Positions 22,981 to 33,342 of a stretch of DNA of 64,000 bases are shown here, one piece after another. The notes beneath the pieces are model-generated. The model was not told the DNA's origin and ran no database searches. It worked only from the letters and a program-made list of their open reading frames with translations. The number at the start of each line of letters is the position of its first letter. Position 1 is the stretch's first letter. The position numbers were made by a program, and so were the translations under genes. Source of the DNA: Virgibacillus doumboii. GTDB lineage: Bacteria; Bacillota; Bacilli; Bacillales; Amphibacillaceae. The stretch covers positions 62,001 to 126,000 of the forward strand of contig NZ_CADCWQ010000002.1 in NCBI RefSeq assembly GCF_902806455.1, given 5' to 3'.

Positions 22981-24803
22981 TTACCCCTCCGCTTCTTATT
23001 CATGAGCGGAAGTGTAAAGAGAACGGTGGTCCCTTTACCTTCTTTACTTTTTGCCCAAATTTTTCCGTGATGTGCCTCAATCATTTCTCGGGCAATCGCT
23101 AATCCAAGGCCGGTACCGCCAAGTTTACGTGACCTTGCTTTATCAGCACGATAGAAACGATCAAATATTTTACCAACTTTGTCATAAGGGATACCCATGC
23201 CCTGGTCTTCCACACTTACTGTTATCTGTCCTTTGCTTCTGGTTACATTGAAGCGGATCGTTCCGCCTTCAGGGGAGTATTTGATTGCATTTGAAATGAC
23301 ATTATCAAGCACCTGGAACATTTTATCTTTGTCAATCCAAACATAATACGTTTCATTTGGCAGCTCGCGCTTGAGTTTTATTTCTTCCGTCACATTCATT
23401 TCAAAGCGGTCAATTATATGGTCAAAAAATTCGATAAAGTCGGTTCGTTCCTTTTGTAATGAATATTCTTTGTTATCCATTTTGGACAGTTGCAGGAGAT
23501 CATTCACCATACGAATCATGCGCTCTGTTTCATTCTGGGTAACATCCAAAAACTTCGGAGCAATATTTTTATCCTCCCAGGCACCCTCGGTTAATGCCTC
23601 AATATAACTTCGCATGGTTGTTAATGGCGTCCGTAACTCATGGGAAACATTTGATACAAACTCGCGCCGTTCCTGTTCCACTTTTTCCTGTTCCGTAACA
23701 TCGCTGATTACTGTGATAAATCCTGTAACATCATTTTCATCATCGGCAATGGTGGAGAAGTTGGCACGGATTAAAAAGAAATTATTCTCATCGCTAAAGT
23801 CAATTATCATGGAACCACTATCAGGGAGATCGGTAATATCCACTGACTTTTCATCTAATTGCAGAACATCGAGTAAAAAGGTTCCTCGGACTTCTTCAGG
23901 GCTTTGACCGATAAGCTTTGCTGCAGCATCATTCATTAATGTGACTGCTCCTGTCTTATCGGTAGCAATTACCCCATCGGACATATTTGATAAAACAGAA
24001 CTCAGTTTCCTCCGTTCTTCTTCCGTTAACGCTCTTGAATGCTTCAATTTTGCATTTAAGTCGTTAAACGATTCAGCAAGCTGACCAATCTCATCTTTTC
24101 CATAAACATTAACTTTCTGGGAAAAGTCTTCTCTGGCCATTATTTGTGCCTGTCTGCGCATTTCCATAATCGGTTTTGTTATAGTTCTTGCAACCAATAT
24201 ACCTAAAAATGCCGATACAGTAATTGCTAAAACCGAGCCACGCAGAAAAATACTGTTGATATCTTCCAGCTGGTTATAAACACCTTCAAGGGAAGCTACA
24301 ACCTTAAGTGCACCAACCTGTGTATCTTCAACATTGTAGATTGGGACTGCCCTGACATAAACACGGTTTCGCTCTGCATTATATTTCTTTCTTCTGTCTT
24401 CTACACCATAAAGCAATGTGTTTTTTATAATATCGTCATTTATCTTTTTATTAATATTGTTATCGCCAGAATTATTACCTGATGCGATAATCCTGCTTTG
24501 CATACTGACAACCTGGATATTAATTATATTACCCGTGTCATTGACACCAACAATGTCCTGAACTTCCTGCTGAAGTGATGGTTCATTTCCGTCCTCGGTA
24601 CGTTCCCTTGAGAATGCCTGCTTCAGGTTAACCTGCAAAATATCAACGCTTGCTTCTACGGACTCTTCGAAATTTTGAACAAGCTCTTCTTCCAATTCTG
24701 TTGCAAAATACGAACCGATAACCTGTATCGTAACAAGCAGCAGTAAAATAAAAATAATAATAAATTTTAATTGTATCGAACGGAAGAAACCTACTTTATG
24801 CAT
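22977..24803 (-). CDS. walK: WalK (YycG), cell-wall sensor histidine kinase
   Basis: A 608-aa membrane kinase. Two transmembrane helices (about residues 13-33 and 183-203) enclose an extracellular PAS-like sensor domain. A HAMP domain (TKPIMEMRRQAQIMAREDFSQ) follows, then a cytosolic PAS (SVLSNMSDGVIATDKTG), the HisKA domain with phospho-acceptor histidine in FVSNVSHELRTPL, and HATPase_c with N-box DNVISNAIKYSP, G1 VEDQGMGIP and LGGTGLGLAIAREM. It is the partner of WalR encoded directly upstream (5-nt gap). The pair is essential in Bacillus and adjusts peptidoglycan hydrolase expression to growth. Confidence 0.96.
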   Translation of the reverse strand: MHKVGFFRSIQLKFIIIFILLLLVTIQVIGSYFATELEEELVQNFEESVEASVDILQVNLKQAFSRERTEDGNEPSLQQEVQDIVGVNDTGNIINIQVVSMQSRIIASGNNSGDNNINKKINDDIIKNTLLYGVEDRRKKYNAERNRVYVRAVPIYNVEDTQVGALKVVASLEGVYNQLEDINSIFLRGSVLAITVSAFLGILVARTITKPIMEMRRQAQIMAREDFSQKVNVYGKDEIGQLAESFNDLNAKLKHSRALTEEERRKLSSVLSNMSDGVIATDKTGAVTLMNDAAAKLIGQSPEEVRGTFLLDVLQLDEKSVDITDLPDSGSMIIDFSDENNFFLIRANFSTIADDENDVTGFITVISDVTEQEKVEQERREFVSNVSHELRTPLTTMRSYIEALTEGAWEDKNIAPKFLDVTQNETERMIRMVNDLLQLSKMDNKEYSLQKERTDFIEFFDHIIDRFEMNVTEEIKLKRELPNETYYVWIDKDKMFQVLDNVISNAIKYSPEGGTIRFNVTRSKGQITVSVEDQGMGIPYDKVGKIFDRFYRADKARSRKLGGTGLGLAIAREMIEAHHGKIWAKSKEGKGTTVLFTLPLMNKKRRGK

Positions 24804-24808
24804 AAAAC

Positions 24809-25513
24809 CTACTCCTGTTCAGGCTTACGTAAATAGTACCCAACCCCGCGACGGGTTACGATCCATGTTGGGTTACTCGGATTGTCCTCAATTTTTTCAC
24901 GAAGGCGTCTGACAGTAACATCAACAGTTCGTACATCTCCAAAATAATCATAGCCCCAAACCGTTTCCAGTAAATGTTCACGGGTCATAACCTGTCCGAT
25001 ATGACGTGCCAGGTAATGAAGCAGTTCAAATTCGCGATGCGTCAAATCGACTTGTTCACCATCACGGGTGACTGCGTATGCATCCGGATGAATGACCAGA
25101 CGGCCGATTTCAATATTTTTAGTTGTTTTCACTGCGTCATCCGGTATTTGCTGTTGACGGCGTAAATTTGCCTTCACCCTGGCAATCAGTTCACGGTTAC
25201 TGAACGGCTTCGTTACATAGTCATCTGCACCAAGCTCAAGGCCCAGTACTTTGTCAATTTCTGCATCTTTTGCTGTGAGCATAAGGATTGGCATTGACTG
25301 TGTTTTCCGTATTTCACGGCAAACTTCATTACCATCTTTTCCCGGCAGCATGATATCGAGTAAAACTAAATCAGGCTCTTCTGTATCGGCAAGTTCGATT
25401 GCCTCGTCACCATCATAGGCAACAACTACCTGATACCCTTCTTTTTCTAGGTTGAATTTCAGAATGTCTGCAATAGGCTGTTCGTCATCTACTACTAAAA
25501 TCTTTTGACTCAT
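24809..25513 (-). CDS. walR: WalR (YycF), essential cell-wall response regulator
   Basis: A 234-aa OmpR-type regulator. I place the start at the ATG at 25513 ([10 protein letters not shown]), as in B. subtilis WalR, with AAGGAT upstream; a GTG at 25522 would add three residues. The receiver domain has the acidic pair DDE, the phosphorylated Asp in [13 protein letters not shown] (about residue 54), and Lys in DYVTKPFS. The C-terminal winged helix includes [13 protein letters not shown] and [17 protein letters not shown]. It binds direct repeats TGTWAH-N5-TGTWAH; such a box lies at 28887, upstream of the M23 hydrolase gene in this window. Confidence 0.96.
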   Translation of the reverse strand: MSQKILVVDDEQPIADILKFNLEKEGYQVVVAYDGDEAIELADTEEPDLVLLDIMLPGKDGNEVCREIRKTQSMPILMLTAKDAEIDKVLGLELGADDYVTKPFSNRELIARVKANLRRQQQIPDDAVKTTKNIEIGRLVIHPDAYAVTRDGEQVDLTHREFELLHYLARHIGQVMTREHLLETVWGYDYFGDVRTVDVTVRRLREKIEDNPSNPTWIVTRRGVGYYLRKPEQE

Positions 25514-25646
25514 TGTCGTCACATCCTTTTTAACGATCCTTTGCTCTATTCTATCGTACTTTGGAGTAAATGTCTTTTTTTATAATTAAATCGAAAGACT
25601 GAAATACTTGCTGGTTGATATTGATAGACATTCCCTTACAGTAACA

Positions 25647-26996
25647 TCAATAACCCCGCGACTGATACTTCCGGTTCATGATGCCCTGTCTTGCGAACAG
25701 CAGCAGGAAGATGGCTGTCAGTCCTTCAGCGACAGGGAGCGCGAGCCAGATGCCTGTTGTTCCAAGAAAGACTGGCAGAATAATGATTGCGGCGATCAAC
25801 AGTATGAATCCACGGAACAGGGTGATTCCGATTGACGGACGCACGTACGCGGTTGACTGGTAATAGGTCATGTAGATGAAATTGAATCCCATGAACAGAT
25901 AGCCAATAAAAAACAATTGTATTCCTTTAATAGCAAGCTGACGTATTTTTTCGGATTCCACGCCAAAAATTGTAACCAGCCCTCCAGCGCCAAGCCAGCC
26001 AATTGCGAGAAACAGAACACCAAGCACAAGCCCTGTAATTTCCGCAATGATTACCGTGTTCTTAATGGATTCGTATTTTTTGGCACCATAGTAAAAGCTG
26101 ATCATCGGCTGGATAGACGTGCCTATTCCAATAAACGCCAGAAACATAAACGTATGCAAATAATTAATGACTGAAAATGCTGCCAATCCAGTTGTTCCTG
26201 CATAATAGGATAAAGCTATATTGTAGCCAATAACGAAAATCCCTGTCCCTGCCTCAGACAAAAAATTTGGAAAACCCATTTTTCCCGTCCTCAGAATGTC
26301 AGCTGTCGTCCAACTCATCCGGACAAACTTCAAGCCCGATTCTTTTTTGAAAAAATGTACCGTATAAATCGCTAACCCTGCTGCTGTAGCAATCACAGAT
26401 GCCAGGGCTGCTCCCGCTACTTCCATTTCCAATATGAAAATCATCCAGTAATTCAGGACAATATTAAGCAGCGCAGATACGACAAGACCTGCCATAGCCA
26501 GCTTCGGACTGCCATCATTACGGATAAATATGCTTAATGTAGCTTCCCACCCAAGGATTGGTGCCCACATAAAGATAATCTGCAGATAATCTATTGAATA
26601 GGCCAAAGTGTCAGTATTTGCCCCAAAAACCCGGGCAAGCGGTTCAGCGGTTATATAACCAGCAAAACCAATAACCACCATTGCAACTGTAACCAGTGCC
26701 ATAGAAAGAGTAAACATGCGCCTGGCCCGGATTGTGTCCCGTGCACCGGTAGCAATCGAATATAGCGTCCCTCCACCAATTCCAATCAAAAGCGAAAGAG
26801 AGATAATAATCGACCAGACAGGAACAGCAATATTAACACTGGCCAGAGCCACCGCCCCGATGCCGTTTCCGACAAATATGCCATCAATTACAATATTTGC
26901 TGACATCAGCATCATACCGATAAGTGTGGGGAGTAAATATTGAAAAAAACTTTTCGTAACACTTTGGGATAATAGTCTTTCTTCTGCTATGCTCAT
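25647..26996 (-). CDS. MATE-family multidrug/Na+ efflux protein
   Basis: About 449 aa from ATG 26996, chosen for CAGGAGAACC upstream; an ATG at 27029 is further upstream and less likely. Twelve hydrophobic helices in two similar halves are apparent, typical of MATE transporters. Conserved stretches include PTLIGMMLMSANIVIDGIFVGNGIG in helix 1 and YGAKKYESIKNTV in the second half. These transporters export cationic drugs or metabolites using Na+ or H+ gradients; the substrate is not known. It appears monocistronic, just upstream of walR in the same orientation with about 130 bp between. Confidence 0.9.
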   Translation of the reverse strand: MSIAEERLLSQSVTKSFFQYLLPTLIGMMLMSANIVIDGIFVGNGIGAVALASVNIAVPVWSIIISLSLLIGIGGGTLYSIATGARDTIRARRMFTLSMALVTVAMVVIGFAGYITAEPLARVFGANTDTLAYSIDYLQIIFMWAPILGWEATLSIFIRNDGSPKLAMAGLVVSALLNIVLNYWMIFILEMEVAGAALASVIATAAGLAIYTVHFFKKESGLKFVRMSWTTADILRTGKMGFPNFLSEAGTGIFVIGYNIALSYYAGTTGLAAFSVINYLHTFMFLAFIGIGTSIQPMISFYYGAKKYESIKNTVIIAEITGLVLGVLFLAIGWLGAGGLVTIFGVESEKIRQLAIKGIQLFFIGYLFMGFNFIYMTYYQSTAYVRPSIGITLFRGFILLIAAIIILPVFLGTTGIWLALPVAEGLTAIFLLLFARQGIMNRKYQSRGY

Positions 26997-27111
26997 AATG
27001 GTTCTCCTGACTTTGAACTTTATGTTCATTTTATAATGTTATTATCAGGAAATCCATAACACGCTATTAAACCGCTCTCCATCGGCTTCCATATGCATCA
27101 CATATTCATAT

Positions 27112-27160
27112 AAGAAAAAGACTGACTCGGGAAATTGATTATTTCCTGAGTCAGTCTATA
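27112..27160 (-). terminator. Intrinsic terminator after the M23 peptidase gene
   Basis: Long stem AGACTGACTCGGGAAAT / ATTTCCTGAGTCAGTCT, followed on the minus strand by TTTTTCTT. It lies just beyond the stop at 27175. Confidence 0.9.
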
Positions 27161-27174
27161 GCGTTTTCTTTGTC

Positions 27175-28686
27175 TTATAGATGTTTCTGAGGGTTCTGCA
27201 GGGATCCGTTCATGTAAACTTCAAAGTGCAAATGGATGCCCGTTGAGTTTCCTGTCGTTCCCATAACCCCAATCTTACTACCTTTTTCTACCGTCTGGCC
27301 TGGACTCACACTAATGGATGAAAGATGTGCATATACGGTTTTCATTCCGTTATTATGGCTGATTACAATTTTGTTACCATAACCGCCATCCCACCCGGCA
27401 GATACGACTGTTCCATTATCAGCTGCCATAATCGTACGATTACTTGGCCGTGCTATATCCATACCCTTATGCATTGACCCCCAACGCATACCAACATTAC
27501 TGGAGACATATCCACCAACTGCCGGCCATTGCAATTGACCTGTTCCGCGTGATGGTACAACCTTTGTCCCTTTAACGATAATTTTTTTAACCGGTTCTTT
27601 TATCGTTTCTTCTTTGACTATTTCTCTGTCGGTTACATTTCCATTACTCATTTTAAGTGCATAATGGACTGATTTCTTACCTTCCTGTCCATCCTGTTTT
27701 ACTTTCTTATCGCCTTTGTACAGGTCGTCTGATTCAACTATCTCTGTTTTGTAATCAATTGACTCTTCTACCATTTTCTCTTTCTCTACAATGACATTAA
27801 CAAATGGCTTCAGGTCTGTTACATTAATCTCCTGACCAATCTGCAAAAGACTGTTTTCCTTTAATCCTTTATTCAGCTCCAGCAATTTATCAACGGACAA
27901 ATCATACTTACTTGCGATAGAACCCAGTACTTCGCCTTTTTTGACCTTGTGTACCTTTTCTTCCAGTGTACCTTTTTCAAGCATCTTCAGTCCTTCTTTA
28001 ACTGTAAGCATTTTTGCCGGCAAAACTTTTTTCTCTGAAAATGAAACTTTTTCCGATAGTTTTACGTCTGTAATAATAGAATCGCCTACAGATAAAGATA
28101 ATTCATTTTGCTTCTGCTCTGGCTTATTATCGGGATTGACGTCTCCTTGCTTTTCGGCAAGCTTTTTAAGGACTTTTTTGTCAACGAACTTCTCTTTATA
28201 TGACTTCAATACCTTGTCAGCTGTCTCCTGGTCCTTAAAATAACCAACCGTATCATCGCCGATATTAAACTCAACTGCTTCAGCTTTAACTGTGAGCTCA
28301 TCTTTTAGCACGTTTGTTACTTTATTATTATTATATGTAGGGTTGAACACACGCTCAGATACAAATGATACCTTTTCGCCAATGTCCATTGAGAGATTCT
28401 CAAATTCTGTTTCATTATTGGTTACTTTTGTATCAATTAGATCCTTAACGATGTTTTTATCATCAACTTTTCCAACATGTTTACCATCTACATAAACGTG
28501 GTATACAGTTTCCAGTGAATCATTATCTTCTGCATAAACTGTCGTAAATGTTAAAGAAAGGCCGACACAAGCAGTTATTGCGACTTTTTTCAGCATGTTC
28601 AGCTTTTTTCCCGTATTCGCCCTATTGATTATGGGCTCTCTTTTCCCTCTAAGCAATGTGGTATTTCCCCCTTGCAACCTGTCCAT
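27175..28686 (-). CDS. Secreted LysM-G5-M23 peptidoglycan endopeptidase
   Basis: About 503 aa from ATG 28686 (TTG 28716 and a TTG near 28653 are alternatives; the true start is uncertain). An internal signal segment VAITACVGLSLTFTTVYAED is followed by an alpha/beta N-terminal domain. Then come LysM (VKKGEVLGSIASKYDLSVDKL), which binds peptidoglycan; a G5 domain (about residues 300-385); and an M23 metallopeptidase with HKGMDIARP and IHLHFEVYM supplying the zinc ligands. It should cut peptide cross-bridges outside the cell. WalR-type boxes upstream (28887, 28772) place it in the probable regulon of the neighbouring WalRK system. It corresponds to the M23 gene often seen between purA and walR in Bacillaceae. 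Confidence 0.88.
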   Translation of the reverse strand: MDRLQGGNTTLLRGKREPIINRANTGKKLNMLKKVAITACVGLSLTFTTVYAEDNDSLETVYHVYVDGKHVGKVDDKNIVKDLIDTKVTNNETEFENLSMDIGEKVSFVSERVFNPTYNNNKVTNVLKDELTVKAEAVEFNIGDDTVGYFKDQETADKVLKSYKEKFVDKKVLKKLAEKQGDVNPDNKPEQKQNELSLSVGDSIITDVKLSEKVSFSEKKVLPAKMLTVKEGLKMLEKGTLEEKVHKVKKGEVLGSIASKYDLSVDKLLELNKGLKENSLLQIGQEINVTDLKPFVNVIVEKEKMVEESIDYKTEIVESDDLYKGDKKVKQDGQEGKKSVHYALKMSNGNVTDREIVKEETIKEPVKKIIVKGTKVVPSRGTGQLQWPAVGGYVSSNVGMRWGSMHKGMDIARPSNRTIMAADNGTVVSAGWDGGYGNKIVISHNNGMKTVYAHLSSISVSPGQTVEKGSKIGVMGTTGNSTGIHLHFEVYMNGSLQNPQKHL

Positions 28687-28771
28687 ATATATTTCTAGTT
28701 CAAAAGACTTTCTCAATTTCTTCTACTAATCTACCATAGTTAAAATAGGTATAAAAGAGAACCCGCGAAAA

Positions 28772-28788
28772 TGTAAAGTAATTGTATA
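28772..28788 (+). promoter_or_regulatory. Near-consensus WalR box (11 of 12)
   Basis: TGTAAA-GTAAT-TGTATA fits TGTWAH-N5-TGTWAH with one mismatch. About 90 bp upstream of the M23 gene start. Confidence 0.5.
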
Positions 28789-28886
28789 ATAACTTCCAAT
28801 TTTTTACTAAAACTGCATCATTTTACTTCTCATTTAGTGTAAATTGTTAATTTTAGTTGCAAATGTGTCTATCTTTTATGACTAAT

Positions 28887-28903
28887 TTTACAATTATATT
28901 ACA
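28887..28903 (-). promoter_or_regulatory. Consensus WalR box upstream of the M23 hydrolase gene
   Basis: On the minus strand TGTAAT-ATAAT-TGTAAA matches TGTWAH-N5-TGTWAH at all 12 defined positions. It is about 200 bp upstream of the hydrolase start. The rest of 28717-29056 is AT-rich promoter-like sequence; a plus-strand TTGACA (28910) with TAGTAA (28934) could drive an unknown transcript towards repeat C. Confidence 0.65.
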
Positions 28904-29056
28904 AAGGATTTGACAAAACTAGACTAAAATTACTAGTAAAATGGAAATGATTTGAAATTTTTCTTAAAAAAAAGGAAAGCTGTTCAAATAATGTTGTAAT
29001 TTTGATTGATTTTCCTGTTCCGTTTTCCTATATTCGGGAAATTTTTCATTTATATT

Positions 29057-29297
29057 AAAAAAGCTGGACAAAAGTGTTTTATCAAAAAAATCCGAACTAA
29101 CTGGAAAGCGGTGCATATAACCGCTCCGGAAATATACTTCGCTTTCCGCGGGCGGCTGTTGAGCCTCCTTGCGCTAGCGCGCTGCAGAGTCTCATCTAGG
29201 CCTTTCCTCCCGCAGGAGTCTACGTATACTTCCTCCGCTTAGTTCGGATATTGTTCGTCATTGTGATTAACATTTTTGTTATATCCCAGCCTTTTTG
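29057..29297 (+). repeat. Structured interspersed repeat, copy C
   Basis: The left end AAGCTGGACAAAAGTGTTTT and right end ATATCCCAGCCTTTTT are degenerate forms of the copy A ends. Basal helix GGAAATATAC with GTATACTTCC, P2 GCGGG/CCCGC, apex GCGC-TAGC-GCGC. No inserted module. It abuts the purA stop codon (29301), and on the minus strand its end supplies a terminator-like hairpin. Confidence 0.87.
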
Positions 29298-29300
29298 TTA

Positions 29301-30608
<1,308 letters not shown>

Positions 30609-30673
30609 TTATTTGTATTCCAGAAAACAACAGAGTAAGTTTATCAGTTACAGTTGGCTATGTCAATTAAAAT

Positions 30674-30709
30674 ACGAACAATATAAACTAAAAACGCTGT
30701 ATTGTTCGT
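30674..30709. promoter_or_regulatory. PurR operator (inverted PurBox pair) upstream of purA
   Basis: ACGAACAAT (30674-30682) and ATTGTTCGT (30701-30709) form an inverted pair with an 18-bp gap. Both contain the CGAAC core of Bacillus PurBoxes. They lie about 90-120 bp upstream of purA. Confidence 0.8.
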
Positions 30710-30963
30710 TAATAATATGTTGCATTATTAAATGTTGTCTTTATTACAATAAATACGTCTTCTGGATGTTTTTGTATTATACGCTATTTACCGGTTATTA
30801 TGTTTGGGAGGAAATTGAATGCATTGATATTTAATAGCAGACTATTTTTTTAAAGATTATTTGTTTCCAACATAAATGATCTTAATTGCGACGTAACTGC
30901 TGGAATGTTTTCTACTAGTACATCCACTTCTTGCCGCGCCGTCCGGGATCATTCCGGGCGATG

Positions 30964-31015
30964 CTTTCACACCTCCGGGTATCAAGGCGACATCTGCTTA
31001 AAAAGTTCGTTTCCC
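30964..31015 (+). repeat. Stand-alone partial copy (J) of the 64-nt module
   Basis: TTTCACACCTCCGGGTATC, then GGCGACATCTGC and TTAAAAAGTTCGTTTCC, match the first about 50 nt of the module in copies B, F, G and H with a few substitutions. No surrounding copy of the large hairpin is present. Part of the 879-bp gap between purA and dnaB. Confidence 0.75.
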
Positions 31016-31029
31016 TAATGAAGGACATT

Positions 31030-31266
31030 TCATTGATGTTTTTATCTCCTTTTATCCTTCATAACTCTTATAAACCACTTTTCTTCATTGTTTTCACTTC
31101 CTTTTGTCCTTCATAACTCCGATGAACCACTTTTCTTCATTGTTTTCACTTCCTTTTGTCCTTCATAACTCCGATGAACCACTTTTCTTCATTGTTTTCA
31201 CTTCCTTTTGTCCTTCATAACTCCGATGAACCACTTTTCTTCATTGTTTTCACTTCCTTTTGTCCT
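31030..31266. repeat. 52-bp tandem repeat (minisatellite)
   Basis: The unit contains CTTTTCTTCATTG, TTTTCACTTCC, TTTTGTCCTTCATAAC and TCCGATGAACCA. GATGAACC recurs at 31121, 31173 and 31225, exactly 52 bp apart; an earlier divergent unit reads CATAACTCTTATAAACCA. About four and a half copies, with later units identical. The plus strand is strongly pyrimidine-rich. No open frame runs through it. Confidence 0.92.
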
Positions 31267-31424
31267 TTACTCAAAATATTTCGCTGTTTATATCTTTTGT
31301 GTACAAAAGGCTTTTATGTTTACTGAGGTTGTCAATGCAACAATTAAAAACGTTACGAGATTAACAAATTTAACTGTTTGAGCCTATACTATTGGTTCGA
31401 AAGTTGAGTTATCTATAAATAAAA

Positions 31425-31466
31425 AAGTTTTCCACAAAAAAACAGCCTCATCAAAATGAGACTGTT
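31425..31466 (-). terminator. Terminator after dnaB
   Basis: Arms AACAGCCTCA and TGAGACTGTT pair around TCAAAA, followed on the minus strand by TTTTTTTGTGG. It directly adjoins the dnaB stop. Confidence 0.78.
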
Positions 31467-32840
31467 TTATGCCTGAATTGGCTCTGGTGGGACTTCGCTT
31501 TCGGAATAGCGGTGATCCAAGTCGACGAACTTGTTATATTCTTTGACAAACGCAAGCTCCACATTACCTACAGGGCCGTTACGTTGTTTGGAAATTATAA
31601 TTTCGATAATATTTTGTTTTTCGGATTCCTGATCATAATAATCGTCACGGTACAGAAACCCGACAATATCGGCATCCTGCTCAATACTTCCGGATTCACG
31701 CAAGTCGGACATCATCGGTCGTTTATCCTGACGTGATTCCACACCACGTGAAAGCTGTGACAATGCAATTAAAGGCACATTCAATTCACGTGCAAGTGCT
31801 TTTAAGGATCGGGATATTTCCGATACTTCCTGCTGTCTGTTTTCTTTGGAGTTGGCACTTCCCTGAATCAACTGCAAGTAGTCAATCAAAATCATGCCAA
31901 GACCTTGTTCCTGCTTTAAACGACGGCATTTTGACCTGATCTCGCTGACACGGATACCAGGTGTGTCATCAATGAAAATTCCGGCATTGGACAAGCTGCC
32001 CATTGCCATCGTTAATTTACTCCAGTCATCCGCTTCCAGTTTTCCTGTACGCAGTCGCTGTGCATCAATATTTCCTTCTGCGCAAAGCATACGGGATACG
32101 AGCTGATCGGCTCCCATCTCCAAGCTGAAAATAGCCACATTTTCATCGGTATTGATAGCAACATTTTGCGCAATATTTAGTGCGAAGGCTGTTTTACCCA
32201 CGGATGGACGTGCAGCAACAATGATTAAATCATTCCGCTGAAAACCTGACGTAATTCGGTCCAAATCACGATAGCCGGTTGGAATGCCTGTCACATCCGC
32301 ATCTTGATGCTGCAGCTGCTCAATATTATCATATACCTCAATAAGGACGTCTTTTATCGACTTAAATGCACCGGAATTTTTTCTGCCTGATACTTCAAGA
32401 ATATTTTTCTCAGCTTCATTTAATACATCCTCAACGTCTTCTTCGTTTGCAAATCCTGATGTAACAATATCGGTAGCTGTACGGATGAGCCTTCTTAGTA
32501 ATGACTTCTCTTCTACTATTTTGCTGTAATAAACAATATTTGCTGCTGTCGGGACACTTCCCGCCAAATCAGACAAATATGCTACACCGCCTGCTTCATC
32601 CAACTTCTTTTCATTGGATAAAGACGTTGTAACCGTAACAAGGTCAATCGGCTCTCCTCTGTCGGTGAGCTTCATCATGGTTTCAAATATCCGCTGATGG
32701 CTCGCACGGTAGAAATCCTCAGGCAGTAAAAGCTCTGATGCTGCTGACAATGCTTCAGGTTCCAGAAATACAGCACCAAGAACCGCCTGTTCTGCTTCTA
32801 TATTATGTGGTGGTGTACGGTCATTCCATACTTCACTCAT
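31467..32840 (-). CDS. dnaB: Replicative DNA helicase DnaB (DnaC in B. subtilis nomenclature)
   Basis: A 457-aa protein. N-terminal DnaB domain (NIEAEQAVLGAVFL, residues about 13-110), linker, and RecA-like helicase domain with Walker A AARPSVGKTAFALN near residue 208, FSLEMGADQLVSRML, Walker B GMILIDYLQLI, and LSQLSRGVESRQDKRPMMSDLRESGSIEQDAD. The hexameric ring unwinds DNA at the replication fork. It follows rplI by 55 bp in the same direction, as in B. subtilis, where rplI and dnaC are neighbours. The acidic tail SESEVPPEP is not unusual. Confidence 0.97.
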   Translation of the reverse strand: MSEVWNDRTPPHNIEAEQAVLGAVFLEPEALSAASELLLPEDFYRASHQRIFETMMKLTDRGEPIDLVTVTTSLSNEKKLDEAGGVAYLSDLAGSVPTAANIVYYSKIVEEKSLLRRLIRTATDIVTSGFANEEDVEDVLNEAEKNILEVSGRKNSGAFKSIKDVLIEVYDNIEQLQHQDADVTGIPTGYRDLDRITSGFQRNDLIIVAARPSVGKTAFALNIAQNVAINTDENVAIFSLEMGADQLVSRMLCAEGNIDAQRLRTGKLEADDWSKLTMAMGSLSNAGIFIDDTPGIRVSEIRSKCRRLKQEQGLGMILIDYLQLIQGSANSKENRQQEVSEISRSLKALARELNVPLIALSQLSRGVESRQDKRPMMSDLRESGSIEQDADIVGFLYRDDYYDQESEKQNIIEIIISKQRNGPVGNVELAFVKEYNKFVDLDHRYSESEVPPEPIQA

Positions 32841-32895
32841 CGATTTTCCCCCTCACGGAAAAAACAAGACTTAAACATACAATCAATCAATCGTC

Positions 32896-33342
32896 TTATT
32901 CCTCCACTACATGGACCTTTATCGTGCCGGTTACTTCTTTATGCAGCTTCACAGGCACATCCGTATATCCTAATGCCCGGATTGGGCTGTCCAGTTCGAT
33001 TTTCCGTTTATCAATTTTATAACCATATGATTTTTTCAAAACTTCGGCAATTTGCTTGCTGGTAATTGAGCCGAATAAACGTCCGCCGTCACCGGATTTC
33101 GCTTTTATATCAACGGTAATTTCAGCTAGTTCCTTTTTCAGACGCTCCGCTTCATTTACTTCTTCCTGAGCCTCTTGTTTCTGTTTCTTCTTTTTGGCTT
33201 CCAATGCCTTCATATTGCCTGCAGTAGCTTCTTCGGCCAGGTTGTTTTTCAATAAATAATTTCGGGCATAACCGTCAGAGACGTTTTTTACCTCGCCTTT
33301 TTTACCTTTTCCTTTTACATCCTTTGTGAAAATTACTTTCAT
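32896..33342 (-). CDS. rplI: 50S ribosomal protein L9
   Basis: A 148-aa protein of standard length. N-terminal domain with [28 protein letters not shown], a long lysine/glutamate-rich connecting helix ([22 protein letters not shown]), and a C-terminal RNA-binding domain with [12 protein letters not shown]. It bridges the L1 stalk base in the 50S subunit. The ATG overlaps the gdpP stop by 4 nt (33339-33342), so the two are translationally coupled. Confidence 0.97.
   Translation of the reverse strand: MKVIFTKDVKGKGKKGEVKNVSDGYARNYLLKNNLAEEATAGNMKALEAKKKKQKQEAQEEVNEAERLKKELAEITVDIKAKSGDGGRLFGSITSKQIAEVLKKSYGYKIDKRKIELDSPIRALGYTDVPVKLHKEVTGTIKVHVVEE

Noticed and set aside
28910..28945. Plus-strand promoter TTGACA-N18-TAGTAA leading towards repeat C
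   Set aside because: Plausible hexamers, but there is no gene on that strand before repeat C and AT-rich DNA gives such matches by chance; noted only within the WalR box entry.
29006..29242. Small frames across the structured repeats (also near 9356, 13964, 19662, 39581 and 61108) with similar peptides such as LPQEST and FRGRLLSLL
   Set aside because: The shared peptide is a by-product of the repeat sequence; helices vary by paired changes, not in a codon-wise manner, and frames are broken in several copies.
30613..30834. 73-aa plus-strand frame upstream of purA
   Set aside because: It overlaps the PurR box pair and is rich in Tyr, Cys and Ile; best explained as AT-rich promoter DNA.
30964..31015. 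Consideration of the purA-dnaB gap as holding a tRNA or riboswitch
   Set aside because: No cloverleaf or known aptamer pattern could be found; the content is a partial repeat module and the minisatellite.
31030..31266. CRISPR array
   Set aside because: The 52-bp units are directly tandem with no unique spacers between repeats.
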